A stretch of 64,000 bases of DNA from CAKZNE01 sp040222435 (GTDB taxonomy: Bacteria; Bacteroidota; Bacteroidia; Flavobacteriales; Schleiferiaceae), in the NCBI GenBank assembly GCA_965212245.1, contig OZ243107.1:2108001-2172000 (forward strand), written 5' to 3'. Position numbers and translations under genes: made by a program. The notes beneath the pieces were generated by a model. It worked only from the letters and a program-made list of their open reading frames with translations. It had not been told where the DNA came from and did not search any database. Position 1 is the stretch's first letter. The number at the start of each line of letters is the position of its first letter. Positions 36,165 through 45,292 of this stretch are shown here, piece after piece.

Positions 36165-36812
36165 TCAGATACGCTTTAAATCAGCAATGGTCTGTTTAGG
36201 GTTATCTGATTTAAATACAAAAGAACCCGCTACCAGCACATCGGCTCCGGCCTCCACCAGGGCAGCCGCATTTTCTGAAGTAACACCTCCATCAATTTCA
36301 ATCAGGGTATCGGCTCCGGCTTCGTTAATGATAGCCTTTAGTTCCTTCACTTTGCTGTAGGTATGCTCAATGAATTTCTGACCGCCAAAGCCCGGGTTTA
36401 CACTCATCATGCACACCAGGTCAATATCCTTTATAGTGTCTTTTAGTAAAGAAACCGGGGTGTGCGGATTAAGAGCCACACCTGCCTTCATACCTTCCGC
36501 CTTAATAGCTTGTAGGGTACGATGCAGGTGAGTGGAGGCTTCGTAATGTACGGTCAGGATATCAGCACCCACTTCTTTAAACTCCTTGATGTAACGCTCC
36601 GGCTGCACGATCATCAGGTGCACATCCATAGTTTTTTGAGCATGTTTCTTCATGGCCTTGATTACCGGCATTCCAAAAGAGATATTCGGTACAAATACGC
36701 CATCCATCACATCAATATGAAACCAGTCGGCCTGGCTTTCATTGAGCATTTCACATTCGCTTTGCAGGTTGGCAAAGTCGGAGGCGAGGAGGGAAGGGGC
36801 TATGATGGGCAT
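36165..36812 (-). CDS. rpe: Ribulose-phosphate 3-epimerase
   Basis: The 215-residue TIM-barrel shows APSLLASDF, FHIDVMDGVFVPNISFG (metal and catalytic Asp), HLMI, MMSVNPGFGGQKF and EIDGGV with AGSFVFKS, all signature segments of Rpe. It interconverts D-ribulose 5-phosphate and D-xylulose 5-phosphate in the pentose phosphate pathway. Full length and convergent with the glsA/glsB operon. Its promoter is the TAACTTTG element 17 bp upstream. Confidence 0.97.
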   Translation of the reverse strand: MPIIAPSLLASDFANLQSECEMLNESQADWFHIDVMDGVFVPNISFGMPVIKAMKKHAQKTMDVHLMIVQPERYIKEFKEVGADILTVHYEASTHLHRTLQAIKAEGMKAGVALNPHTPVSLLKDTIKDIDLVCMMSVNPGFGGQKFIEHTYSKVKELKAIINEAGADTLIEIDGGVTSENAAALVEAGADVLVAGSFVFKSDNPKQTIADLKRI

Positions 36813-36828
36813 TATATGGTGTTTGTGG

Positions 36829-36836
36829 CAAAGTTA
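36829..36836 (-). promoter_or_regulatory. TAnnTTTG promoter element of rpe
   Basis: TAACTTTG followed by CCAC on the minus strand, 16 bp before the ATG. The spacing implies a very short leader. Confidence 0.5.
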
Positions 36837-36933
36837 CTAAGGAGGTCTTAATACAGAACCTTTAAAGGGCATTATCTTAACCTAAGTCCGATATAAGAGA
36901 GTGCTGTTGATATTATGTTGTCACCTTGGGTGA

Positions 36934-37566
36934 ATTTTCGAAGAAAATTTTATTGAACCAGGCAAATACCCGCCCCTTGACCATACCGAAGTAAAAGGCG
37001 TACTGCGCGATGCCTCTACTTTAGAGCCCATCCCGAATGGGATAGTAAAGATCTACAAAGGCAAATGCCCCGGAGCCTTCGGTATTTTCGGAGCCTTTCT
37101 GGAAGATACCACCGATGCCCAGGGCAACTTTGCATTTACCTTTACCCACCACTCCGATACCTGCTACAATATGGTAGCCGATGCCGAACTGTACTACGGC
37201 AATGAAAATACCGCTTCCGGGCTACAATACCCCATGGCTGTGGCCAGCCCCCAACGATTTATTGACAAGGGCTTTCTCAACGATGAGGATATTTACCTCA
37301 AGCCGTTTGGCTGGCTGGAATTGCGGATTGTTAATGAAAGTAAATTGTATGGAACTTTAAGTATGAATGGTATTTCATCTGTAGGGTTTGAGAATAGACG
37401 TTTTTCAGGTTTTGATGTAGATACAATTGTAGTTACACAGCAATACGGTAATTATGATAATGAGTTTCCCTTATTTGTGTACAATGCAGACACTAATTTC
37501 CGGTTGAGAATAGACACCTTTTACACCCCCAAACACGATACCACCTATTACAAAATAGCTTTTTAA
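36934..37566 (+). pseudogene. 5'-truncated carboxypeptidase-regulatory-like surface protein
   Basis: The reading frame follows a stop at 36931-36933 and reads EEN...EPGKYPPLDHTEVKGVLRDAS, the usual mature beginning of a lipoprotein, but no signal peptide or start codon precedes it. The next in-frame ATG (37171) would drop about 80 conserved residues (LEPIPNGIVKIYKGK, a CarboxypepD_reg-like beta-sandwich). The C-terminus to the stop is intact. Hence the gene has lost its 5' end. The original was probably a lipoprotein; function unknown. Confidence 0.6.
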
Positions 37567-37635
37567 AAAACCAGGTCTTAACAAAACCCCCGGTGGCAGC
37601 CGGGCCTTTAAGATTAACTTAAAAACCACGATGAT

Positions 37636-38157
37636 ATGAATCACAAATGTAGAAAAGGCTGGCTGGTTACGCTGGCCCTGGCTTCTTTGCTAAGCCGGGC
37701 TCAAACCCCTTTTTACTGGAGCAATATGACCTGTACTATTAACGGAGAATTCTGGGGAGATTGTAATGATGGGATTTTAGGTCTGGTTTCTAGAACTTTT
37801 GGACAACGGTTTATGGGTAGTTACATTGATTTTTCTGGAATTGAAATGTGTGATGAATATGAAGAATATCCAACCAATTTCTATATTAAGTTAATTGGAG
37901 TTGAGGGTGTAGGTGAATATGATCTTACAGGAGAAAGTTATGGGGAGTTCTACTATTCAACAGGTGAGGGGCTTGAAGTAAAAATCAGAAGCCATGATAC
38001 TACTAGTGGAATGGTGTCTGTTACCCGGTTTGAGGATAGAGTGAACCACACTTTGATAAACGGTTTTTTTGAATTTACCGTGTTTAACGAAGAAACCAAT
38101 CAAGCTAAGAAAATTACTGCTGGAAAATTTGAGAACATTCGACTGGATCATTTTTAA
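37636..38157 (+). CDS. DUF6252-like secreted protein, copy 1
   Basis: The 173-residue protein has a signal peptide ending RAQ and the segment FYWSNMTCTINGEFWGDC, then SYIDFSGIEMC and RFEDRVNHTLINGFFEFTV. This matches DUF6252-like Bacteroidota lipoproteins except that the usual lipobox cysteine is missing. It is about half identical to the copy at 38585 (WGDC, FGQRF.GSYIDF, RFEDRVNHTLI, FENIRLDHF are shared). The tandem pair arose by duplication; function unknown. Confidence 0.7.
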   Translation: MNHKCRKGWLVTLALASLLSRAQTPFYWSNMTCTINGEFWGDCNDGILGLVSRTFGQRFMGSYIDFSGIEMCDEYEEYPTNFYIKLIGVEGVGEYDLTGESYGEFYYSTGEGLEVKIRSHDTTSGMVSVTRFEDRVNHTLINGFFEFTVFNEETNQAKKITAGKFENIRLDHF

Positions 38158-38584
38158 CTATCCGGCAATTTTTTAACATCCTTTAATCAAACTCTTATGA
38201 AAAACCCCACTACGCCCAACTATCCGGCCGGCAGTAGGTGATTTAAAAAAGGAAGTAAACCTTACTCTGTATTAAGTGAGTAATTAAAATAGGGATGACT
38301 ATTTTTAATTAAAATCCTTATAAGTGTTGTTAAATTAGGTTGGTAAAAGTGAGATAATTGTACAGGATAAATGCTTAAAGTACTAGTATAGCCTTAAAGA
38401 AGGCAGGAATAGTTTTAAAGATGTCTACGGCATCAATTAATTGCGGAAATAGCCGGACATTAAACACATGAAAAACCAATAAGCCGTAAGAAAACCATTT
38501 AAAAAAGCCCACCGGAAGGGTGGTCATTATAAATCAAGTATATTTAAACCAAATTAAGGGGAGGTTTAAAAACCAAAATACCGT
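38158..38584. other. Intergenic stretch with a duplicated downstream flank
   Basis: The first 50 bp here (TATCCGGCAATTTTTTAA, then TCCTTTAATC and CTTATGAAAAA) repeat the 50 bp after the second paralogue, which lead into the large hydrolase gene. After ATGAAAAA the frame closes within 15 codons. The rest is AT-rich with no gene. It is the relic of a segmental duplication. Confidence 0.6.
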
Positions 38585-39124
38585 ATGAAACAACTACTAA
38601 AATACGTTTTGCCGTTGCTTTTTACAGGCCTGGTGGCCTGCGAAAAAGATTCCCCTGCCGATGATAAAGGAGAACCCAAAGAACCCTTTTACTGGAGTAA
38701 GATAAGCTGCACCATTAACGGAGAGCCCTGGGGAGATTGTTTCCCCGGTGTTTTTGGTCCGGTCCCCAGAGTTTTCGGGCAACGGTTCACAGGAAGTTAC
38801 ATAGATTTCACGGGAATGGAATGGTGTGAGAAGTATGACGAACGAAATTCTTATTTGTACATCAAAATTGCGGACGTATCCGACACCGGGAACTATTATC
38901 TCAATGAGGACAACAAGGCTATCTTTTACCTTACTCAGGGAATAGAAAAGGAGGAATATATAACCCAAAACATTGGAACGGTAAGAATTACCCGCTTTGA
39001 AGATCGGGTGAATCATACCTTAATAGACGGCACCTTTGCCTTTACGGCCTATAATGCTGACCTTAAACAAAGCCTGCATATTACAGAAGGAAAGTTTGAG
39101 AACATACGGCTGGATCACTTCTAA
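38585..39124 (+). CDS. DUF6252-like lipoprotein, copy 2
   Basis: The 179-residue paralogue of the gene at 37636 has a lipobox (TGLVAC, Cys20) followed by a Lys/Asp-rich linker, then FYWSKISCTINGEPWGDC and the same end KFENIRLDHF. The lipobox makes it an outer-membrane or periplasmic lipoprotein, unlike copy 1. It immediately precedes the large T9SS hydrolase; whether they act together is not known. Confidence 0.75.
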   Translation: MKQLLKYVLPLLFTGLVACEKDSPADDKGEPKEPFYWSKISCTINGEPWGDCFPGVFGPVPRVFGQRFTGSYIDFTGMEWCEKYDERNSYLYIKIADVSDTGNYYLNEDNKAIFYLTQGIEKEEYITQNIGTVRITRFEDRVNHTLIDGTFAFTAYNADLKQSLHITEGKFENIRLDHF

Positions 39125-39165
39125 GTATCCGGTTCATTTTTTTAATATCCTTTAATCCAAATCTT

Positions 39166-42100
39166 ATGAAAAATCTGATCATGGCGGGAAGCCTCCTGCT
39201 GGGGCTTCTTATGCCCGCTAGTACCTATGCACAACCTGCTTTTAGTGACACCATTCGTGCCACCATAGCCTATACCGGTGGCGATGAGGGGCCTTACGGT
39301 ACCACCGGCCGGGGCGAGTACAGCCTTTTCAGTACTTCCGCCACCAGCTTAAGCCAGGTAGACCGGCCCCTGATCATCGTAGAAGGTTGGGACCCCTTTA
39401 ATAGCCTGGATGGGCAGGAAATTTTTGACCTTTTTAATTTATCAACTGGAGATAGTTTAGCTACCCGTTTATTGAACGAGGGCTACGATATTATAGTGCT
39501 GGATTTTCAAGTGGGTGGTTTTGATTATATACAGCGCAATGCCTACGTGCTGGTAGAGCTGCTGAACCAGGTGAACCTGCAAAAGATGGGTAGTGAGCAG
39601 GTGGTGGTGGCCGGGGTGAGTATGGGTGGCCTGGTAGGCCGCTATGCCCTCAGTTATATGGAATACCACAACCTTAGCCCCGCCCACAACTGCCGCATGT
39701 TCATTACCTATGATACGCCCAACCAGGGTGCTTTTGTTCCGTTCAGCATACAGTTTGCCCTGGCACGCACCATTGGCGACAATATAGCCACTTCCGTAAC
39801 CGTATGGAAAAAAATGTTTGAGCGCTCGGCCCAGCAGATGCTCATGTACTGGGTGGATCCTACGGTGGCGCAAAACACCTCAGAGCCCAACCAGGTACTA
39901 ACACCTGCCCCGCACAGCCGGTACAACGCCTTTTACAGTGAGCTGGCCGCTTTGGGTAATTACCCGGCCAATTGCCGCCTGCTGGCGGTAGCCAACGGTA
40001 ACAAAAGCGGGCGTGAGCAACTCAACAATGCCTTAGTACCCTTTACAGCCCAGGATGCCATTGCCCAGATCGATCGAACCAATTCCTTCCTGGGTGAAGA
40101 AAAGCACACCTGCTTTCTGGCCGGTAATGATCCCTCCAATCATGCCCGTATTGACGTAATGCAACGCAAAGTTAACGGCAGTGAACCCTTTACCTTTGTA
40201 TGGCGACCCAGAGATATAAATGCCAAAGGCATGGCTACGGGGGGTAACCTAAACCATCTTGGTACTTGTGCCGGTAGCCGTAATACCATTATTGAGCAAC
40301 TGGGCGCAGTTGGTTTTAGTGGTTTTCACATGAATTTCCCCGAGCCCAATCTCACTTTTATACCCACTGTAAGTGCCCTGGACCTTACTGAAACCGACCT
40401 GGCTAAAAACCTGACCCCGGTACCGGACGTGATGGACCAAACCCCTTTCGATGCTATTTATGCCCCAATTAATGCTAACCTGAGTCATATAGATCTCGCT
40501 TTGGAGGCCTCTAACTGGCTTTTTGATGAAATAACCCGCCAGGGTCAACCTCTGGTTATAACTAACTTTAGATCCTTTAATCACGGGAACAACACTAACA
40601 ATTTGCTTTTTAAAGAGTACAGGGTGGAAAATGGAGGAGTGTTATCTTTTAATCGAAATCAGAACACCGGTTATTACAATAGCAATCCTGTGGGCTTACC
40701 TATGCCGGTGCCGAATGACGTAAGTGATTTTTACCTGGTAAAAAACAGTGGGGCCCGAATAATTGTAGAGGATCAAGGTCAGCTGAGGGTGGGTGATGAG
40801 AATAATGCTGGTTTTACCGCAAATGTGCATTTGCAGGAAGGTGCCAAACTGGAAATACAGGACGGTGGCCGTTTGGTTATAGCTGCTAACTCCTCCCTTA
40901 CCGTTAAAGATGGTGCCGAAATTGAGTTTAAGGATGGGGCTATTATAGAGCTGCCGTATGCCAGTTCAGTACTGGAAATACAGGGTAAACTCATCGTAGA
41001 GGCAGGGGCAGATTTCACCTTTAGCGGTAACGGCCATATAGTCTTCAACCAGGCGGTACCCTCGGGAAGTTCCGGGCCGGATCTTACCAACTACATGGAT
41101 ATTGGCAGTGGGGCTACCTTCACCTTACAAGGCCCGGTTGCCGATGATAATAATCATTTGCTCATGGAAATACACAAACCCTTATACCTGCGAGATGAAA
41201 ACGGTAATTTCTTTTCTCAACTTACACTGGAAGACGGTACCATAGCTATAAAAGGAGGTGCTTTACTGTACAACTACAGCCCGGTAAGCATGACGCACAT
41301 GAAGTTTACCAACATTAGTGGTACGGGAGATCACGGTGGTTACCGGATGTGGAGTAATTCAGGTGTTAACACTATTGAACACAATGAATTTGAGCACGGT
41401 AACCCTGGCTTTATGATGCAATGGATAGGCGGAGGTGCCACCCCAAGGGTAAGGTATAATAACTTTCATGATAACCAGGTGGGTTTTCATGCGGTAGGTG
41501 GTAACTTCTGGATAACGGACTGTGATTTCAATACTAATTATGACGGAGTTAGGGGGGAGAACCTCTCCGGTACCTCCAAAATCATAGGCAATGATTTTAA
41601 CGGGGGTGGTGTTTCCCTGGAAGAAGCCCAAAGCGGGAGTTTTGTGTATTTGACCGATAATCTCATTGAGAACTCCAGCTATGGCCTGAATATATACGGG
41701 GCTAATACGGAAGTGCGCGCATCCTGCAATGTATTCCAGGGCAACAGCAACCCGGTATTAATGCAATACGGTGCGCTGCATATGAATAACGAAGCCGGAA
41801 ATCAATTCCTGAACAATTCATCCGGTCAGGAAATACACGTTATAGGAGAAGATGATTCTTCTACTCCGCAGGTGGCCCTTTATATGAAGGATGGTTACAA
41901 TACTTTTGTGAATCCCGGGCAGTCCTGCAGTCCTCCTTATGTGAAGTTTGACTGGGACTTTACCACCGAGCGCACCACTGGTAATGAATTGGACTGGAAT
42001 AATAATCAGTTACCGGTGTGCGACCCAGGGGTTACGAATACTACTGGTTTTTATATACCCGTGAAGGGAGGCTACAGTCATTACACCACTTTCCCGGTTT

Positions 42101-43083
42101 ATATACCCAATAACCTGACCAATCCGCACCTCTCGGCCTGTGATAATTTTGCCTCACCACCTGATCATCCCTACATTGGTTTGCTACAGTACATCAATAA
42201 CAATGGGGGTTTAATTGGTGGTGATCCCAATGACCCGCTTAAAGGAGGGGTTATAAATGGTTTACAGGATATTTCTCACGGTGAAACCATAAATGAGGAT
42301 CTGACGGCCCTGGGAACGCTCACCGGGGTGCTTAATGCCAGTATCAGTAATACCGATGCGCATACGGATTACATCCGGGATGTAGCCTTAAAAGGATTAA
42401 TGCAGTCGCTGAATAATGCCTATGAGCACGAGGAACTAACCCATAATGAGGGCGATCCGGAAGGTACTGTAGTGGAGGAAATGCAGGATGTAATTGACAT
42501 ATTGGATGACTTTATCATGGATCTGGGTGAAATTGATTCTACCAATGCGTTCAGCTACTTCCGTTATCATTTGGATAAAGTACATGCCTGCCGGGTGGGA
42601 GGTTATTATGCGGAGGCTTTGTCTATTCTGAGTAGTTCCAGCTCCTGGACCTTTAATTATACACAACAAATGAGGGTGTCTTATTGGGATTGTATATGCA
42701 CAGCCGAGAATGATTATTATACCGGTGAGCTTAGTGCAGAAGGCCTTGCTAGTGCGGTAAGTGGCTGCAATGAGACGTACCAGGGTTATAACTATAAGCG
42801 CCAGCCTGAAGAAGTAACCGCTAAGGTTGAAGCTCCGGTAGAGATTTTTGAGTTTTACCCGCAACCGGTTAAGGAGAGGTTGAAATTATACCTGCAACCA
42901 AGACCTGATCGTACGGTGAGTTACAGGATCTTTAATAGTAGTGGTAACTTGATCCGGAAGGGCGAGATCAACTGGTCTGCCGATGAACAGGAAATAGACG
43001 TTAGTTCTTTGCCCTTAGGCATGTACGTAACGGTACTGGAAGCAGGCACCAGAACTGAACGTTTTAAGTTTGTAAAAGAATAG
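39166..43083 (+). CDS. Secreted alpha/beta hydrolase with right-handed beta-helix and T9SS sorting domain
   Basis: The 1305-residue protein has a signal peptide (end TYAQ) and an alpha/beta-hydrolase domain (residues ~60-460) with nucleophile elbow GVSMGG (Ser152), and the FITYDTPNQGA segment seen in PGAP1/lipase-like proteins. Residues ~500-900 contain repeats of a right-handed beta-helix (N and G-rich ladders such as GFHAVGGNFWITDCDFNTN). The last ~75 residues (EIFEFYPQPVKERLKLYLQ to TERFKFVKE) are a sorting domain. It is probably a surface or secreted esterase/lipase. Substrate unknown. A strong terminator follows. Confidence 0.85.
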   Translation: MKNLIMAGSLLLGLLMPASTYAQPAFSDTIRATIAYTGGDEGPYGTTGRGEYSLFSTSATSLSQVDRPLIIVEGWDPFNSLDGQEIFDLFNLSTGDSLATRLLNEGYDIIVLDFQVGGFDYIQRNAYVLVELLNQVNLQKMGSEQVVVAGVSMGGLVGRYALSYMEYHNLSPAHNCRMFITYDTPNQGAFVPFSIQFALARTIGDNIATSVTVWKKMFERSAQQMLMYWVDPTVAQNTSEPNQVLTPAPHSRYNAFYSELAALGNYPANCRLLAVANGNKSGREQLNNALVPFTAQDAIAQIDRTNSFLGEEKHTCFLAGNDPSNHARIDVMQRKVNGSEPFTFVWRPRDINAKGMATGGNLNHLGTCAGSRNTIIEQLGAVGFSGFHMNFPEPNLTFIPTVSALDLTETDLAKNLTPVPDVMDQTPFDAIYAPINANLSHIDLALEASNWLFDEITRQGQPLVITNFRSFNHGNNTNNLLFKEYRVENGGVLSFNRNQNTGYYNSNPVGLPMPVPNDVSDFYLVKNSGARIIVEDQGQLRVGDENNAGFTANVHLQEGAKLEIQDGGRLVIAANSSLTVKDGAEIEFKDGAIIELPYASSVLEIQGKLIVEAGADFTFSGNGHIVFNQAVPSGSSGPDLTNYMDIGSGATFTLQGPVADDNNHLLMEIHKPLYLRDENGNFFSQLTLEDGTIAIKGGALLYNYSPVSMTHMKFTNISGTGDHGGYRMWSNSGVNTIEHNEFEHGNPGFMMQWIGGGATPRVRYNNFHDNQVGFHAVGGNFWITDCDFNTNYDGVRGENLSGTSKIIGNDFNGGGVSLEEAQSGSFVYLTDNLIENSSYGLNIYGANTEVRASCNVFQGNSNPVLMQYGALHMNNEAGNQFLNNSSGQEIHVIGEDDSSTPQVALYMKDGYNTFVNPGQSCSPPYVKFDWDFTTERTTGNELDWNNNQLPVCDPGVTNTTGFYIPVKGGYSHYTTFPVYIPNNLTNPHLSACDNFASPPDHPYIGLLQYINNNGGLIGGDPNDPLKGGVINGLQDISHGETINEDLTALGTLTGVLNASISNTDAHTDYIRDVALKGLMQSLNNAYEHEELTHNEGDPEGTVVEEMQDVIDILDDFIMDLGEIDSTNAFSYFRYHLDKVHACRVGGYYAEALSILSSSSSWTFNYTQQMRVSYWDCICTAENDYYTGELSAEGLASAVSGCNETYQGYNYKRQPEEVTAKVEAPVEIFEFYPQPVKERLKLYLQPRPDRTVSYRIFNSSGNLIRKGEINWSADEQEIDVSSLPLGMYVTVLEAGTRTERFKFVKE

Positions 43084-43101
43084 GAAAAACACCGGGAGCA
43101 T

Positions 43102-43135
43102 AAAAAAAGCCCTACGCCATGGCGTAGGGCTTTTT
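43102..43135. terminator. Bidirectional terminator between hydrolase and rpoD
   Basis: AGCCCTACGCC and GGCGTAGGGCT form a perfect 11-bp stem around AT, flanked by seven A and five T. It lies between two convergent genes and terminates both. Confidence 0.95.
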
Positions 43136-43157
43136 GATTTTATGAAAGGTTAAAAAA

Positions 43158-44021
43158 TTAACCCAGGTAAGTTTTAAGAATCTTACTTCTTGAAGTATGT
43201 TTCAGTCTGCGGATGGCTTTTTCCTTGATCTGACGCACCCGTTCCCGGGTCAGATCAAATTTTTCACCGATCTCTTCCAGTGTCATCGGGTGTTGGCCGC
43301 CTAAACCGAAGTACAGACGTACCACATCCCCCTCGCGGGGAGTGAGGGTAGCCAGTGATCTTTCGATCTCAGTGCGCAGGGAATCCTGCATTAAATCATC
43401 ATCAGGATTCGGGCTTTCGCCTGTGTTCAACACATCATAAAGGTTGCTGTCTTCACCTTCTACCAGCGGGGCATCCATAGAAATATGACGTCCACTGTTA
43501 CGCATGCTTTCCTTCACATCATTTTCACCCATCTCCAGGCTGTCGGCAATTTCACCGGCTGAAGGTGCGCGTTCCTGCTCTTGCTCCAAAGCTGCATAAG
43601 CTTTGTTGATCTTGTTTATAGAACCGATCTTATTGAGCGGCAGACGTACAATACGGGATTGTTCAGCCAAAGCCTGTAAAATGCTCTGACGGATCCACCA
43701 TACGGCATATGAAATGAATTTAAAACCACGGGTTTCATCAAAACGCTGTGCGGCTTTGATCAGTCCCAGGTTTCCCTCGTTTATAAGGTCGGGCAGCGTA
43801 AGCCCTTGGTTTTGGTATTGCTTAGCAACAGACACCACAAAACGCAGGTTTGCTTTGGTTAGTTTTTCCAAGGCTACCTGGTCTCCGGCTTTAATGCGTT
43901 GAGCCAACTCCACTTCCTGTTCAGCGGTAATTAATTCTACCTTACCAATCTCCTGCAGGTATTTATCCAATGATGCTGTTTCGCGATTGGTAACCTGCTT
44001 CGTGATCTTAAGTTGTCTCAT
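43158..44021 (-). CDS. rpoD: RNA polymerase primary sigma factor (sigma-A)
   Basis: The 287-residue sigma factor has region 1.2 (DKYLQEIGKVELIT), region 2 (LRFVVSVAKQYQNQG, LIKAAQRFDETRGFKFISYAVWWIRQ), region 3 and region 4 (TLEEIGEKFDLTRERVRQIKEKAIRRL). It lacks the large acidic insert, which is the normal short form in Bacteroidota. It recognises the TAnnTTTG promoters seen elsewhere here. It follows rpsO-pnp, an order shared by the phylum. Confidence 0.98.
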   Translation of the reverse strand: MRQLKITKQVTNRETASLDKYLQEIGKVELITAEQEVELAQRIKAGDQVALEKLTKANLRFVVSVAKQYQNQGLTLPDLINEGNLGLIKAAQRFDETRGFKFISYAVWWIRQSILQALAEQSRIVRLPLNKIGSINKINKAYAALEQEQERAPSAGEIADSLEMGENDVKESMRNSGRHISMDAPLVEGEDSNLYDVLNTGESPNPDDDLMQDSLRTEIERSLATLTPREGDVVRLYFGLGGQHPMTLEEIGEKFDLTRERVRQIKEKAIRRLKHTSRSKILKTYLG

Positions 44022-44095
44022 ATCTGTTTATCTGTCCTTTAACGCTTATTGTGCTAATAAATAATAGCAAAAATTATTCCTTAGTTTAGGTCAGT

Positions 44096-45292
44096 CTAAT
44101 TGTCTGCGGGAGCAGGAAGCAAGACTTTACGGGAAAGCTTGAGTTTACCTCTCTCATCCTTGGCAATTAGTTTTACCTCAATGGTATCACCTTCCTTCAG
44201 TTCTTCCTCAACAGTTTTTAACCTGCGATGGGTGATTTCAGAGATGTGTAAAAGACCATCAGTACCGGGAGCGATCTCAACAAAAGCTCCGTAAGGCTGG
44301 ATAGACTTTACAAGACCCTGGAAGGTATCACCTACTTCAGGAACAAAGGCTACGGCTTTGATACGTTTCACGGCAGCATCCATCTTTTCACGATCAGTAC
44401 CGCTGATTTCGATCATACCCAGTTCACCATCCTCTTCAATGGTAATAATGGTTTCAGTATCAGCTTGTAATTTCTGAATGTTCTTTCCTCCGGGTCCGAT
44501 GATAGCTCCAATAAATTCTTTTGGAATAGTCATCATCTCGATCTTAGGCGCATTAGGCTTAAGGTCTTCACGTGGCTGATCAATAGTTTTAAGCATTTCG
44601 CTTAAAATATGCATACGACCGGCCCTGGACTGGTTTAATGCCTGTTCCAGGATCTCATACGATAATCCCTGGATCTTAATATCCATCTGGCAGGCAGTAA
44701 TACCCTTTTCAGTACCCGTTACTTTAAAGTCCATATCACCCAGGTGATCTTCATCACCCAAAATATCGGAAAGCACGGCAAATTTCCCGGTCTCGGGATC
44801 GGTAATCAGACCCATGGCTATTCCCGAAACGGGACGTTTGATCTTAATACCGGCATCCATCAGGGCCAGGGTTCCTGCACATACAGTAGCCATGGAAGAA
44901 GAACCGTTTGATTCCAGAATATCAGAAACAATACGAATGGTATAATAGGTATCCTCACCGATCATGGATTTTAAAGCGCGTTGCGCCAGGTTACCGTGAC
45001 CTACTTCCCTGCGGCTGGTTCCGCGGATTGGGCGGGCTTCTCCTGTGGAGAAAGGAGGGAAGTTATAGTGAAGGTAAAATTTATCGGCACCCACACGGGT
45101 TACACCGTCTTTACGATTCTCATCAAGACGTGACCCCAGGGTTACTGTAGTTAATGATTGCGTTTCACCACGGGTGAAAACAGCAGAACCATGAGCTCCT
45201 GGCAGGTAATCGATCTCACTCCAGATAGAGCGAACCTCATCCAGTGCGCGACCATCAAGGCGTTGCTTGTCATCAAGAATCATGTTGCGCAT
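44096..45292 (-). CDS. pnp: Polynucleotide phosphorylase, C-terminal part after a frameshift
   Basis: This frame encodes from MRNMILDDKQRLDGRALDE to the end: the second RNase PH domain, a KH domain (KEFIGAIIGPGGKNIQ) and an S1 domain (GDTFQGLVKSIQPYGAFVEI). In intact PNPase it continues the N-terminal part. The ATG at 45292 is an internal methionine, so translation as a separate protein is unlikely in a normal cell unless initiation occurs there. The break is a single missing A at 45301-45303. Confidence 0.9.
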   Translation of the reverse strand: MRNMILDDKQRLDGRALDEVRSIWSEIDYLPGAHGSAVFTRGETQSLTTVTLGSRLDENRKDGVTRVGADKFYLHYNFPPFSTGEARPIRGTSRREVGHGNLAQRALKSMIGEDTYYTIRIVSDILESNGSSSMATVCAGTLALMDAGIKIKRPVSGIAMGLITDPETGKFAVLSDILGDEDHLGDMDFKVTGTEKGITACQMDIKIQGLSYEILEQALNQSRAGRMHILSEMLKTIDQPREDLKPNAPKIEMMTIPKEFIGAIIGPGGKNIQKLQADTETIITIEEDGELGMIEISGTDREKMDAAVKRIKAVAFVPEVGDTFQGLVKSIQPYGAFVEIAPGTDGLLHISEITHRRLKTVEEELKEGDTIEVKLIAKDERGKLKLSRKVLLPAPADN

